DNA of 64,000 nt from Planctomycetota bacterium (GCA_022574595.1 JACZRS010000017.1:42033-106032); one strand, 5' to 3'; positions 1 through 8,675 are shown, numbered from the stretch's first letter. Notes: generated by a model from the sequence alone, not told the origin. Numbers and translations are program-made.

Positions 1-98
1 GATTTAGACTCATTCTGCGTGAGATTTGCACGCATGGGAAAGTCGGTCTTGGGCAGGTTAAGGGTTTTTTTATAGTTGGTTTTAGTAGTTTCAGGCAT
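1..98 (-). CDS. ileS: Isoleucyl-tRNA synthetase, N-terminal fragment (runs off the window)
   Basis: Reading the minus strand from an ATG at 98 gives about 32 codons before the window edge. The peptide contains the run YKKTLNLPKTDFPMRANL, which matches the conserved start of bacterial IleS (YKxTLNLPxTxFPMRxxL). IleS charges tRNA-Ile with isoleucine in the cytoplasm. The rest of the gene, with the HIGH and KMSKS motifs, must lie to the left of the window. No clear GGAG stands before the ATG; the leader instead contains a tandem GGAGTCAGGTTTCA repeat. The identification rests on this short N-terminal match. Confidence 0.85.
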   Translation of the reverse strand, partial: MPETTKTNYKKTLNLPKTDFPMRANLTQNESK

Positions 99-105
99 GG
101 TGAAA

Positions 106-144
106 GGAGTCAGGTTTCAGGAGTCAGGTTTCAGGAGTCAGGTT
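106..144. repeat. Tandem 14-bp repeat in the ileS leader
   Basis: The unit GGAGTCAGGTTTCA occurs about 2.8 times head to tail immediately upstream of the ileS start. A related string, GGAGTCAGGGAAGA, occurs at 166-179 and again at 33094-33107 in a flagellar intergenic region. This suggests a dispersed intergenic repeat family. The function is unknown. Confidence 0.8.
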
Positions 145-257
145 GCTTGTAATCCGCCTATGGCGGGAGTCAGGGAAGATAAAGAGGGTGAATCTAAACG
201 GTTAATATCGTCGTGGTAAAGCAATTTTCTCAAGCATCATAGCTGAGGAAGAGAGAT

Positions 258-288
258 GAGTCTTGAGTCTTGAGGGATGAGGGATTGA
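258..288. repeat. Short degenerate G/A/T-rich repeats between ileS and the next gene
   Basis: GAGTCTTGA is repeated twice, followed by two GGGAT-type units, ending at the 3' end of the convergent-side gene. The rest of 99-289 shows no gene. This is the same style of simple phrase repeat seen at 106-144 and 33073-33107. Confidence 0.6.
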
Positions 289-289
289 G

Positions 290-925
290 CTAGAACTCTT
301 TACCGCACTCGGGACAGCGTCGTTCGGGTAGGCCTTTTAGAAAGTACCCACATTCCACACAGTTTGGAGAATCAGGCCTGGGAAATGTACGCTTCACTTC
401 GAGGACAGCTCCAATGCAAAGAACTATACCTCCAAGCAGCATAATGAGTAACCACCATGGCGATCCGAGAAATCTAAAAACTGGTGAGAAAACCCAGGGT
501 GGTACAGTCTTAGACATCGCAACATCGTTATGTTGTGCGCAAACCAACATGAAAGCCACTGACCAGATAAACACCGGCAATATGAAGCATGTTGGTGCAA
601 GCGCAATGGTTCGGCATCCTGCTGCCAAGCGCTTGCTATAAATTTCATTGAATATAACAACAAAAAAAATGATCAAGGGTGTAGAAATGAGAACTATGAA
701 TGGGGCGCCCAGAAAAACTCTTTTTGCGCACTCAAGAAGATATGACCAAAATCTTAGATGTGGCTCACCTACACTAATAAAGCCTGGCATGAGAATCGCT
801 GTGACAGCAAATGCACTTACAACTGCTCCAAAGACAATAGCTAATGCATTTGAAGTCCGTATCGCAACTTGTGCCAAAGATTTTGGCGACCAGATCAAAC
901 GCAAGATCAACAGCAGATACTGCAT
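290..925 (-). CDS. Membrane protein with C-terminal zinc ribbon, function unknown
   Basis: The protein has 211 residues with several hydrophobic segments (roughly residues 25-50, 70-95, 108-130 and 155-175), so it is probably an inner-membrane protein. The last 23 residues form a zinc ribbon with two CxxC pairs (C189/C192 and C204/C207) in the pattern CxxCGYxLxGL...RCPECG. To my knowledge this tail is frequent on otherwise unrelated membrane proteins of Phycisphaerae. I recognise no catalytic domain, so no function is assigned. The start is the first ATG of the frame. Confidence 0.75.
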   Translation of the reverse strand: MQYLLLILRLIWSPKSLAQVAIRTSNALAIVFGAVVSAFAVTAILMPGFISVGEPHLRFWSYLLECAKRVFLGAPFIVLISTPLIIFFVVIFNEIYSKRLAAGCRTIALAPTCFILPVFIWSVAFMLVCAQHNDVAMSKTVPPWVFSPVFRFLGSPWWLLIMLLGGIVLCIGAVLEVKRTFPRPDSPNCVECGYFLKGLPERRCPECGKEF

Positions 926-1012
926 GATTGATTATATTCGGGGTGTGCGGTCAGGTGAATATTGCGAGCAGAAAAATCTTCGATAATTTGCGATGTATAT
1001 TGCGGTGGAGAG

Positions 1013-1423
1013 TGATCGTGACTGCGAGATTCGAGTTTACTAACTCCACGCCAGGGCTTGGCTAATTAATAGCAATCGACATGAACTTTCTTCACCCATT
1101 CCTAAGAAGAATAGGACAACACCTAAAGAGGCGAACAAACCGAACAAGCCGTTAATTACGTGCCTTAATCGCAGTGATCTTTTTTGGGCGGCCATGAGTA
1201 TGCCAAGCGTCAGCGAATCAAAAGGCTTATGCAATAGGATCATTAAAAACTTGCTGAGCCAACAAATGCTGCATTATCCTGGCCATGCTGTTCTGCTACA
1301 ACACTAGCGCACTGTGCAATTCCCGCAATTAAGCTATGTAGGGTAAGTCCAAGCGCAGCACCCGCCCAGGTTTATGTGTGGCCTTATCCGTTATGACAAT
1401 CATCTTTATCTACTTCACCGTCT
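1013..1423 (-). pseudogene. Decayed partial copy of the ZIP metal transporter gene
   Basis: This stretch aligns base by base with the intact ZIP gene at 3097-3975, for example around the peptide LLHKPFDSLTLG. It carries lesions. About 117 bp are missing relative to the intact gene (its 3171-3287, junction near 1050/1051). One base is lost just after the shared AAAAAC near 1250, which breaks the frame. Similarity fades near 1423, so the 5' half of the gene is absent. A 67-codon open frame (1040-1243) survives but cannot make a transporter. Edges are approximate. Confidence 0.85.
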
Positions 1424-1478
1424 TCGAATCGTCAACCACCATTACCCTCACGGCACGAACTCTTTGTAGCCACAACGA

Positions 1479-1982
1479 CTATGCGACTGCCGGCCGATTC
1501 GTCTGAGACACAGAGACATTCTGGAAAGACACATCAACGGCAAAGTCGCCATGCGACGAGTGGCAAGGAATCGAAATACACACGCTGCCGCTAGGCTGCT
1601 GAACCGTGTTCCCTTCGCCCATTATGACCGACGGGCGACTGAGACTAACCTGTTTATCTGCGAAATTAACCTTGGCACTGCCGGAAATCATGTTCACCAG
1701 CTCTCCAACGGCATCGGAGAAGTCGTCACTCTTCCTATCGACCGAAGCCCCAATGAAGGAATTGACGATTTTTTCCGCACTTGCTACCGGGAGGCTCAGC
1801 ACAACTATCCCGTTGACGCCTCCTGTCATACGGATAATGGCGGATACTTCATTGGCCAAATGCGGCAATTTACCAGGAACTGGGGCTCCGAAAGTAACTT
1901 CAAGCCCCAGCATTGTCTGAAAGACCTTCTTGGTCGCCTCTATAAATGCCGTGACGTAGCTGGGATCGAACGAACTACTCAT
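1479..1982 (-). CDS. CheX/CheC-like chemotaxis phosphatase-family protein
   Basis: The protein has 167 residues from the ATG at 1982, which has a GGAG about 7 bases upstream; the longer frame to 2018 lacks this support. The central part (MTGGVNGIVVLSLP, then a D-x-VGELVNMISGSAK helix and a basic strand) fits the CheX fold. In that family an E-x-x-N pair in the helix supports dephosphorylation of CheY-P; GELVNM supplies the Glu and Asn. It would act in the cytoplasm on flagellar switching, in line with the flagellar operon further right. No other che gene is beside it. The DNA looks richer in GC than the ribosomal region. Confidence 0.75.
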   Translation of the reverse strand: MSSSFDPSYVTAFIEATKKVFQTMLGLEVTFGAPVPGKLPHLANEVSAIIRMTGGVNGIVVLSLPVASAEKIVNSFIGASVDRKSDDFSDAVGELVNMISGSAKVNFADKQVSLSRPSVIMGEGNTVQQPSGSVCISIPCHSSHGDFAVDVSFQNVSVSQTNRPAVA

Positions 1983-2050
1983 GCCTACACTCCAGGATGC
2001 TGCTAACTTGCACCGCACTGGTCTTAGGCTTCACCGTCGAGAAAAGGATT

Positions 2051-2077
2051 CTCCCGGCTGTGTCTAGCAGCCGGGAG
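2051..2077 (-). terminator. Strong hairpin between the AhpD-like gene and cheX-like gene
   Basis: CTCCCGGCTG and CAGCCGGGAG form a perfect 10-bp stem with a 7-base loop. On the minus strand it is followed by AATCCTTTTC, a weak T-rich run. It probably ends transcription of the AhpD-like gene. Confidence 0.6.
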
Positions 2078-2161
2078 TATGCCTGCAGCAGTAGTAGACT
2101 GTGTTACGGCCGGATGTCCCCGGACCATACAGGCCGAAGCACTAGGCGGTTTTGAGCACAG

Positions 2162-2719
2162 TTATGTCATTGTCGCAACGGGCTGGCCAACCTCCACTTT
2201 CGGGAAGTCAAGCTTTGTTTCCGCAATGTGATTGAAGTAGTTGGTGAACATGGTGCTGGCGATGGTGGCAATGAGCTCCACGATCTCCTCATCGGTGTAG
2301 CCGGCTTCGCGAACATGCTCGATCTCTGAATCGTTCACCCAACCACGCTTGGCGATGACGGCGCGGGCGAATTGCAGGGCGACCTCTACCTTAGGATCGC
2401 TTGAAGATCCTACAAGGTTCTCGGTTAGTTCGATCTGAGCCAGACCGAGCGTCTTTCCTGTCGCTGTGTGGGCTGAAGCGCAGTATTGGCAGCCGTTGGC
2501 ATTGCTGACCGCCAGCGCAATCTGCTCACGAAATAGAGGGCTGAGGCTGCCGCCGTCAAGTGCCTGGCCGAAACTCAAATAGGCTTCAAGCGCCGCTGGC
2601 GCATGCGCCAAAGTACGGAACACATTGGGTATGGTGCCTGTCTTGTTTTGCACCCCATCAAGGAGCGTTCTAGTCTTTCCCGTCGCCTCCGTCGGATTGA
2701 TTGGCTTGATACGAGGCAT
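2162..2719 (-). CDS. AhpD-like (carboxymuconolactone decarboxylase family) peroxidase-related protein
   Basis: The 185-residue protein contains CQYCASAH (C77, C80, H84), the redox CxxC...H motif of the AhpD/CMD fold. In AhpD this motif gives alkylhydroperoxidase activity; many family members have only an inferred antioxidant role. A helical bundle precedes and follows the motif, and the length is usual for the family. An AGGA lies upstream of the ATG at 2719. The gene stands alone and reads visibly richer in GC than its neighbours, which might mean a different origin. The substrate is unknown. Confidence 0.8.
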   Translation of the reverse strand: MPRIKPINPTEATGKTRTLLDGVQNKTGTIPNVFRTLAHAPAALEAYLSFGQALDGGSLSPLFREQIALAVSNANGCQYCASAHTATGKTLGLAQIELTENLVGSSSDPKVEVALQFARAVIAKRGWVNDSEIEHVREAGYTDEEIVELIATIASTMFTNYFNHIAETKLDFPKVEVGQPVATMT

Positions 2720-3096
2720 GGTTCTGATCCTTTCGTGTTATCCCCTCCCATGGCGCACGGAGGGGGAACTTGGGTTGGTGGCCGCGCCGGCCTGGCCGAG
2801 CAGTCATGGCTTCGACGCACACTGAGTACACTAATCGGTAATGTGTAGGCAGATGCTGCAGAAAATGCGCGTGCAATCAGTGGTCAAACTTGTAAGATTC
2901 GAGGTCACCACTCTCGCTAATGAGGGAAATCCCTAATTACCATAGGATAAACCACTAGAGCAGACTGCCATTGTGTGGATCGATACTGTTCTTGTCGAGT
3001 GCTGACGACCTGGATGATCTGCTGGCCTCGTATTGTGGGCGAAAGGACGTGCGGGGTCATTATACGTAACTTTATTCAGAAATTTCAGACCCTTAA
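2720..3096. other. Intergenic stretch of 377 bases without a recognisable gene
   Basis: Open frames here are short, overlap one another on opposite strands and have no recognisable motifs. I see no tRNA, no strong hairpin and no clear repeat. It presumably holds the promoter of the AhpD-like gene (right part of the minus strand) and the 3' end of the ZIP transcript. Confidence 0.5.
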
Positions 3097-3975
3097 CTAA
3101 TTACCATGTGTAGTCGTAAGCTGAGGTATTTGATCGTGACTTCGTGCTTCTAGCTTACTAACTCCCCACGCAAGCGCTAACCCCAGCAATAAAGCTACAG
3201 TCAGTTTGACTCGATCATGTTGATGGAATTGAAGTTCTGGTAGTAAGTCACTTAGTGCTATACACAAGAAAGTTCCTGCGGAAAATGCCAGGGCTTGGCT
3301 GATTAGCAATTGTTGAGCTGGACTTTCTTCGCCCATTCCTAAGAAAAATAGTACAACGCCTAAGGGGACTATTAATCCAAACGAGCCGTTAATTACATGC
3401 CTCAATCTCAGCGATCTTTTTTGAGCGGCCATGAGTGTTCCGAGTGTTAGCGAATCGAAGGGCTTATGTAATAGGATCATCAAAAACGTACCAAAGCCTG
3501 CGAACGCTGCTTTATCGTGTCCATGCTTTTCCGCAACCACACTTGCCCCTAATGCGATTCCTGCAATTAGGCTATGTAAGGTAAGCCCAAGTGCAGCACC
3601 CGCCCACGTCAAAGTGTGTCCATGATCGTGATCACACCCACTCTTATCTTCTGCTTCATGATGATGAAAACAAAAGAATCGCTCAAGCAGGAACATTGCA
3701 AGGAAACCTGCAAGTACCCAGATTGTTATTGGTACAAACGCTTCGGATGTAAGTGGTGAGCCTGAATTGGTTGCGTCCATCCACTGCGCGCGTTCACTCC
3801 AAGCGTGTGGCAGAAGGTGCAGCAGCGCCACGCCCAGCATGGCTCCGGATACGAAACTGATTGCGAGCTCTAACCTTTGATGAGTCAGCTTAATCAGCAG
3901 CGGAATCCATCCGCCAATCAAGGACGCAAGGACAATCAAAAAGCAATAGATAGCAATCAGTGCAAGGTTATCCAT
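3097..3975 (-). CDS. ZIP family divalent metal transporter
   Basis: The 292-residue protein shows the ZIP pattern of about eight membrane segments. A histidine-rich loop (HHHEAEDKSGCDHDHGH) follows the third segment. The metal-site helices contain LTLHSLIAGIALGA (H-S-x-x-x-G) and the paired MILLHKPFDSLTLG. ZIP proteins bring zinc or other divalent metals into the cytoplasm. An ArsR-type regulator lies 71 bases upstream on the same strand, so metal-dependent control is likely. A decayed copy of the 3' half of this gene lies at 1013-1423. The exact metal cannot be told from sequence. Confidence 0.88.
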   Translation of the reverse strand: MDNLALIAIYCFLIVLASLIGGWIPLLIKLTHQRLELAISFVSGAMLGVALLHLLPHAWSERAQWMDATNSGSPLTSEAFVPITIWVLAGFLAMFLLERFFCFHHHEAEDKSGCDHDHGHTLTWAGAALGLTLHSLIAGIALGASVVAEKHGHDKAAFAGFGTFLMILLHKPFDSLTLGTLMAAQKRSLRLRHVINGSFGLIVPLGVVLFFLGMGEESPAQQLLISQALAFSAGTFLCIALSDLLPELQFHQHDRVKLTVALLLGLALAWGVSKLEARSHDQIPQLTTTHGN

Positions 3976-4046
3976 TTACGTTAACTTTACCCGCAGCCAA
4001 CGAAAAAGTATAAAAGCGCTCATTTTCTCATTTGGATAAATCTCTA

Positions 4047-4466
4047 TCAAGTGCGTATAGCAGTCAGGGCTGCCATGTTCGTCTCGATCTGTACTGCTGG
4101 AATTGCTGCCGCCTGAGATAGCTCACCGTTATGTGCAAGCTTACTCAGTCGCAGGTGAAGCGAGCCGACAGAAACCTCAAGACTCCCATCTTGTGGGTTC
4201 GTCCATACGTGCTTGCTGTTGAGCCTATAGAAGATCTTTCGCCCATTTCGACGCGAAACAATAAGCTCAGCATCTTTAAGCAAGGAAAGGTGATGGCTGA
4301 CCGCTGGTTGAGGTATTGAAAGAATTGGGCGCAATGCGGTCACATTATGCTCACCATGCTGAATAATTTCCAGCAAGCGCAGGCGTGTAGGGTCTGCAAG
4401 TATTTTAAGAATATAAGCGGTAGCTTTATGCGAATTCTGCGCTGTTGATAGCTGCTGCACCATCAT
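4047..4466 (-). CDS. ArsR/SmtB-type winged-helix regulator
   Basis: The 139-residue protein has the ArsR layout: LADPTRLRLLEII near the N-terminus, a recognition helix PQPAVSHHLSLLKDAELI, and a wing RRNGRKIFYRL. It probably represses the ZIP transporter gene directly downstream. The classical ELCVCDL metal site is absent; histidines at 'SLHLRLSKLAH' near the C-terminus might sense metal instead, which is inference. A GGAGG lies about 9 bases before the ATG at 4466. I could not identify a convincing operator in 4467-4640. Confidence 0.85.
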   Translation of the reverse strand: MMVQQLSTAQNSHKATAYILKILADPTRLRLLEIIQHGEHNVTALRPILSIPQPAVSHHLSLLKDAELIVSRRNGRKIFYRLNSKHVWTNPQDGSLEVSVGSLHLRLSKLAHNGELSQAAAIPAVQIETNMAALTAIRT

Positions 4467-4640
4467 TTCTATCTCGCCTCCTCGTGAGATTTAATAAAGC
4501 TCTTTGGCTGAACCATCTAATCTAACGACCTGGATCAACAATGAAAAGGACTATTGCGGTAGTTTTTGCAATGGATTGACGATATTTAATTTGCAGCGAT
4601 ACAATAAATAATTATAGGGACTTATCCCCAAACCCAAAAA

Positions 4641-4713
4641 GGGGCAGTAGCTCAATTGGGAGAGCACCTCGTTCGCAACGAGGAGGTTGTGAGTTCGAGC
4701 CTCATCTGCTCCA
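4641..4713 (+). tRNA. tRNA-Ala (anticodon CGC)
   Basis: The 73-base sequence folds as a full cloverleaf: acceptor GGGGCAG/CTGCTCC, D stem GCTC/GAGC, anticodon stem CCTCG/CGAGG with loop TTCGCAA, and T stem GTGAG/CTCAT. The anticodon CGC reads GCG (alanine). The acceptor contains the G3-U70 wobble pair that identifies alanine tRNAs. The 3' CCA is not encoded (the discriminator A is followed by CTT). Confidence 0.95.
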
Positions 4714-4720
4714 CTTTTAT

Positions 4721-4751
4721 GCCCATGTGCGTAGCCATGGGCTATTTTTTT
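4721..4751 (+). terminator. Intrinsic terminator of tRNA-Ala
   Basis: GCCCATG and CATGGGC form a 7-bp stem with an 8-base loop, followed by TATTTTTTT. It lies 8 bases after the tRNA, so the tRNA is probably a single-gene transcript and mutS has its own promoter in 4752-4798 or reads through. Confidence 0.9.
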
Positions 4752-4798
4752 GAGAAATTGCCGTATTTGCCTGACATTTCCCTACAATCTACGCCGCT

Positions 4799-7525
4799 AT
4801 GACCACCGCCCCTGGAATTACTAAATCTCCCACTACAAAGAGCGATTCGTCCGAACCGAGGCTTACACCTGCGATGAAGCAATTTGTACGATTTAAGAAA
4901 TCCCACCCGGATTGTGTGCTTTTTTTCCGTATGGGCGATTTTTATGAAATGTTCTATGAGGATGCCAAGCTTGCAAATCAAGTGCTGGGAATCACCCTAA
5001 CCCAGCGCTCAGAAGGGGTGCCCATGGCCGGTGTGCCTTACCACGCGGTGGAGGGCTATTTGCAGAAAATGATCGAAGCGGGTCATCGCGTTGCGGTTTG
5101 TGATCAAATACAAGACCCCAAGGAAGCCAAGGGCATTGTTGATCGTGCGGTAACACGGGTTGTCACGCCGGGTACTTTAGTTGATGAAGCATTGCTGGAT
5201 GAATCGGCTGCTAACCAACTCGCAGCAATTCAGTTTTTAGAAGGTGGCGATGAAGCTGAGGCTGTGCTGGCGGTTGCGGAATTATCCACCGGCACATTCT
5301 CACTGCATCACTTAAAAGGCGAGTGTGTAGTTGATGAACTAGCTCGGATCGCTCCGCAAGAACTACTCTATGTTGAAACCGCAGATGGGGCTGTCCCGCA
5401 ACGCGTGCAGAAACTGCAAGCTGCATCATCAATATCACTTACCGCAAGAGCAGCCTGGACCTTTCGTCTTGTTGAAGCTCGTCAATGTCTTTATGAACAT
5501 TACTCAGTTGCATCACTTAGTGGTTTTGGGATTGCGGAAGATGCGCCTGAGATTGGGCCGGCCGGTGCGCTGCTTCGATACTTGCAGGAAACCCAGGCTG
5601 CGCACGACATGCCCGGCAAGAGTCGTCTTGGACATCTGCGCCCTCCAAAGCTTGATAGCAGCGATCAATATATGGCCATTGACGCAACTACCCTTAACAC
5701 ATTGGAAATAGCGCGCACAATGCGCACGGGAGAAAGCGCAGGCTCACTTCTATCTATTTTCAAATCATGTAAGACCGCAATGGGTAAACGATTATTGCGA
5801 CAGTGGCTGTGTTTCCCCTTGCGCGATATAAGTTTAATCAATCAACGACAAGCAGCTGTAGCTACGTTTGTCGGAGATCAAAAATTCGCTGGAGAACTTG
5901 CTGGGCAAATCACTCCTATTAACGATGTTGCGAGAATAGTCGGGCGCATCGCCACGCGGCGAGTAACGCCTAGAGATATTGTCGCGCTGGGAGAATCAAT
6001 TGCAACACTTTCTTCTATAAGCGAACTATTAGAGCAGCGATCAGCTTTTACTAAAGCCCGCGATGAACTTGAGATGCTCAATAAGAGTTTAGCCAACCTG
6101 AGCGAGAATATACGCAGTAAGTGTGTTGCGAGTCCGCCCACGCATCTGCGAGATGGTGGACTCTTTCAGGATGGAGTTGATGCCAAGCTGGATGAAGCAC
6201 GAAGCTTGCAGCGAGATGCCAACGCTTGGCTAACAAACTATCAAAAGGATCTTATTGAACAAACTGCAATCCCGTCATTAAAGGTTGGATATAACAAAGT
6301 TTTCGGTTACTACATCGAAGTAACGCACAGCCAAACCAGTAAGGTTCCCGATACTTTTACGCGTAAGCAAACTCTAAAAAACGCTGAGCGTTATATAACT
6401 CCTCAGCTTAAAGAATTTGAAGAGAAAGTTTTAACTGCTCAGTCGCACGCAATTGAGCGAGAACAATTGCTCTTTGATCGTCTTTGCAGCGATGCCATAG
6501 CGCACGCTTCGGAGCTAGGCAGGTTTGCGGACATAATTGCTGAATTAGATACTCTTTGCTGCTTTGGGTTTGTTGCAGTACATAATAATTTTGTTTGCCC
6601 TACACTCACAAATGAATCTGTTTTAGATATCGTTGCAGGACGTCATCCGGTTCTCGACAAATTGCTGGGCGAACGCTTCGTGCCAAACGATTGTGTGCTT
6701 AATTCCAGCGATCAAGACAGTGCTACGCTGGCGCTCATAACCGGCCCCAACATGGCGGGTAAAAGTACATATATAAGGCAAACCGCTCTAATTGCGTTAC
6801 TAGCACACACTGGTAGTTTCGTCCCCGCAGAATCAGCAACCATCGGAATTACCGATCGCATCTTCACACGCATAGGCTCTGCGGATGAACTACATGCTGG
6901 CCACTCTACCTTTATGGTTGAAATGATAGAGACGGCGAACATACTGCATCACGCGACTAAAACCAGCCTGGTTATTCTTGATGAGATAGGTCGAGGAACT
7001 AGCACCCTCGATGGTTTATCACTTGCCTGGGCCATTGCAGAAACCTTAGCTAAGCGCGGATGCAGAACACTCTTTGCTACGCACTATCATGAATTGACCA
7101 CACTTCCGGATAGTTTGGATAACGTACGCAATCTGCATGTATCTGTGCGCGAATGGGGTGAGGAGATTATTTTCCTCTATCGCATTTTGCCCGGCAGCAC
7201 CAACCGCAGCTATGGAATACACGTAGCAAAGTTAGCGGGCCTGCCCCCGGAAACTGTTAAGCGCGCATCTCAATTATTGGAAACTCTTGCGGTGCAAACT
7301 GAATCTTCACATATACTCTCAGCAGATGCTCAAGCAAATGTGGTTGAGCCTAAGAGCCAAATGAGCCTGTTCCGCGAATACATTGAGCATCCCGTAGTCG
7401 GCCAATTGCGTGAGCTTGATCTAACAAGTCTCACTCCTATGCTAGCATTTGATAAACTGCGCGAATATCAAACGCAAGTCTCCAGTGAATCCAACCCAAA
7501 GATAAATAAAAGAACTAATCGATAA
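4799..7525 (+). CDS. mutS: DNA mismatch repair protein MutS
   Basis: The 908-residue protein has all MutS parts. The mismatch-recognition motif GDFYEMF (residues 46-52) holds the Phe-x-Glu that stacks on the mispaired base. Connector, lever and clamp domains follow. The ATPase has Walker A GPNMAGKST (from residue 649) and Walker B VILDEIGRGTST (from 725). MutS binds mismatches as a dimer and recruits MutL. The length is slightly above the usual ~850-880. The stop codon directly abuts the ATG of the next gene (7526), so the two thioredoxin-like genes are probably co-transcribed with it. Confidence 0.97.
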   Translation: MTTAPGITKSPTTKSDSSEPRLTPAMKQFVRFKKSHPDCVLFFRMGDFYEMFYEDAKLANQVLGITLTQRSEGVPMAGVPYHAVEGYLQKMIEAGHRVAVCDQIQDPKEAKGIVDRAVTRVVTPGTLVDEALLDESAANQLAAIQFLEGGDEAEAVLAVAELSTGTFSLHHLKGECVVDELARIAPQELLYVETADGAVPQRVQKLQAASSISLTARAAWTFRLVEARQCLYEHYSVASLSGFGIAEDAPEIGPAGALLRYLQETQAAHDMPGKSRLGHLRPPKLDSSDQYMAIDATTLNTLEIARTMRTGESAGSLLSIFKSCKTAMGKRLLRQWLCFPLRDISLINQRQAAVATFVGDQKFAGELAGQITPINDVARIVGRIATRRVTPRDIVALGESIATLSSISELLEQRSAFTKARDELEMLNKSLANLSENIRSKCVASPPTHLRDGGLFQDGVDAKLDEARSLQRDANAWLTNYQKDLIEQTAIPSLKVGYNKVFGYYIEVTHSQTSKVPDTFTRKQTLKNAERYITPQLKEFEEKVLTAQSHAIEREQLLFDRLCSDAIAHASELGRFADIIAELDTLCCFGFVAVHNNFVCPTLTNESVLDIVAGRHPVLDKLLGERFVPNDCVLNSSDQDSATLALITGPNMAGKSTYIRQTALIALLAHTGSFVPAESATIGITDRIFTRIGSADELHAGHSTFMVEMIETANILHHATKTSLVILDEIGRGTSTLDGLSLAWAIAETLAKRGCRTLFATHYHELTTLPDSLDNVRNLHVSVREWGEEIIFLYRILPGSTNRSYGIHVAKLAGLPPETVKRASQLLETLAVQTESSHILSADAQANVVEPKSQMSLFREYIEHPVVGQLRELDLTSLTPMLAFDKLREYQTQVSSESNPKINKRTNR

Positions 7526-8089
7526 ATGAAAGCTGAATACCTAACCAAGAAATTTGAGTCCGCTTTAACCTACAGCGAATACCTGGCTACGAATCCGGAA
7601 AAGGCTGCCAACTGGAACAAAATTTACGATCAAACAAAGTTAACAGATGAGCAGCAAACACTCATAAAAGGTTTCACGCGCAAGCTAAACGTTCTTTGTG
7701 TTTCTGGCATTTGGTGTGGCGACTGCGCTCAGCAAGGGCCTCTATTTCAACATATAGCTGAAGCAAATCCTCTTATTGATCTGCGCTGGGTTGATCGTGA
7801 TGAACATGAAGACCTCGCGGATCAAATTACTTTAAATCAAGGTAAGCGCGTACCTATGCTGATCTTCATGGCTGAGGACTGTGAAATCGTCTCAATTAAA
7901 GGTGATCGCAGCCTAACGCGCTATCGAGCAATCGCAGCAAAGGCGCTGGGCGCATCATGTCCAATGCCTGGAGCGGCGGTCGCAGATGATGAGCTGGCTG
8001 CTACTTTGCAGGATTGGCTGGATGAATTTGAAAGAGTACACCTCTTGCTGCGAACCAGTGGCAGATTGCGAAATAAGTATGGTGATTAA
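7526..8089 (+). CDS. Thioredoxin-like protein, copy 1 (WCGDC motif)
   Basis: The 187-residue protein has no signal peptide and should be cytoplasmic. The active-site motif WCGDC gives C64 and C67 after a beta strand (LNVLCVSG). A V-P-M loop (GKRVPMLIFM) stands where thioredoxins carry the cis-proline. It resembles the thioredoxin-like family PF14595. It starts on the base after the mutS stop and is followed at 8094 by a paralogue with the same C-terminal pattern (LLRTSGRLRNKYGD here). Such proteins may act as disulfide reductases; the client is unknown. Confidence 0.82.
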   Translation: MKAEYLTKKFESALTYSEYLATNPEKAANWNKIYDQTKLTDEQQTLIKGFTRKLNVLCVSGIWCGDCAQQGPLFQHIAEANPLIDLRWVDRDEHEDLADQITLNQGKRVPMLIFMAEDCEIVSIKGDRSLTRYRAIAAKALGASCPMPGAAVADDELAATLQDWLDEFERVHLLLRTSGRLRNKYGD

Positions 8090-8093
8090 ATAA

Positions 8094-8675
8094 ATGTTAG
8101 CTAACAAAGAACTTCTTAAATCCTCGTTTGACAAAGGTCTTGATTACGACAGGTTCGTTGCATTAGGCGAGCCGCAAGGCCATCGTCCGCCTTGGGATGA
8201 TAGATATAGCCTGCTTGAACTAACATCTGAGCAAGATGCACTGGTTAAGTCGTTTACACGCGAAATGAACGTGTTATGCCTAACCGGAACCTGGTGTGGA
8301 GATTGCGCGCTTCAGGGCTCAGCGATGGTGCGAATTGCCCAGGCTAACCCAGAGAAAATCCATCTGCGCTATGTGCTGCGGTGCGATGAATTTGCGGATC
8401 TAGTCGTCAAAGCTCAGATCAATGCGGGCTTTAGGGTTCCAATAACCTGGTTCATGGCTGAGGACTTCGAAACCGTAGCGGTCATTGGAGATCGCACTCT
8501 CAGTAGATACCGCTCCATTGCAGCCAGCCAACTAGCACCTGGTGGAGTTCTCATCACAGCCCCGAAGCCTGAAAACCCTGTGCGTGAGGTGCTGGCTGAG
8601 GTTTTAGATGAATTTGAGCGCTGCCAACTCATCCTTAGAACCAGTGCTCGTCTGCGCCAAAAGCATGGCGATTAG
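8094..8675 (+). CDS. Thioredoxin-like protein, copy 2 (WCGDC motif)
   Basis: The 193-residue protein is a tandem paralogue of the preceding gene, sharing WCGDC (C68, C71), the strand NVLCLTG, the loop FRVPITWFMAEDFE and the C-terminal ILRTSARLRQKHGD. The four-base spacing after the first copy indicates co-transcription. The copies have diverged enough to suggest separate roles rather than a recent duplication. The cis-proline position reads V-P-I. The function is inferred only as a cytoplasmic thiol-disulfide protein. Confidence 0.82.
   Translation: MLANKELLKSSFDKGLDYDRFVALGEPQGHRPPWDDRYSLLELTSEQDALVKSFTREMNVLCLTGTWCGDCALQGSAMVRIAQANPEKIHLRYVLRCDEFADLVVKAQINAGFRVPITWFMAEDFETVAVIGDRTLSRYRSIAASQLAPGGVLITAPKPENPVREVLAEVLDEFERCQLILRTSARLRQKHGD

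Noticed and set aside
2575..2876. Four overlapping short open frames near the AhpD-like gene start
   Set aside because: They overlap one another and the real gene on both strands and carry no recognisable motif.
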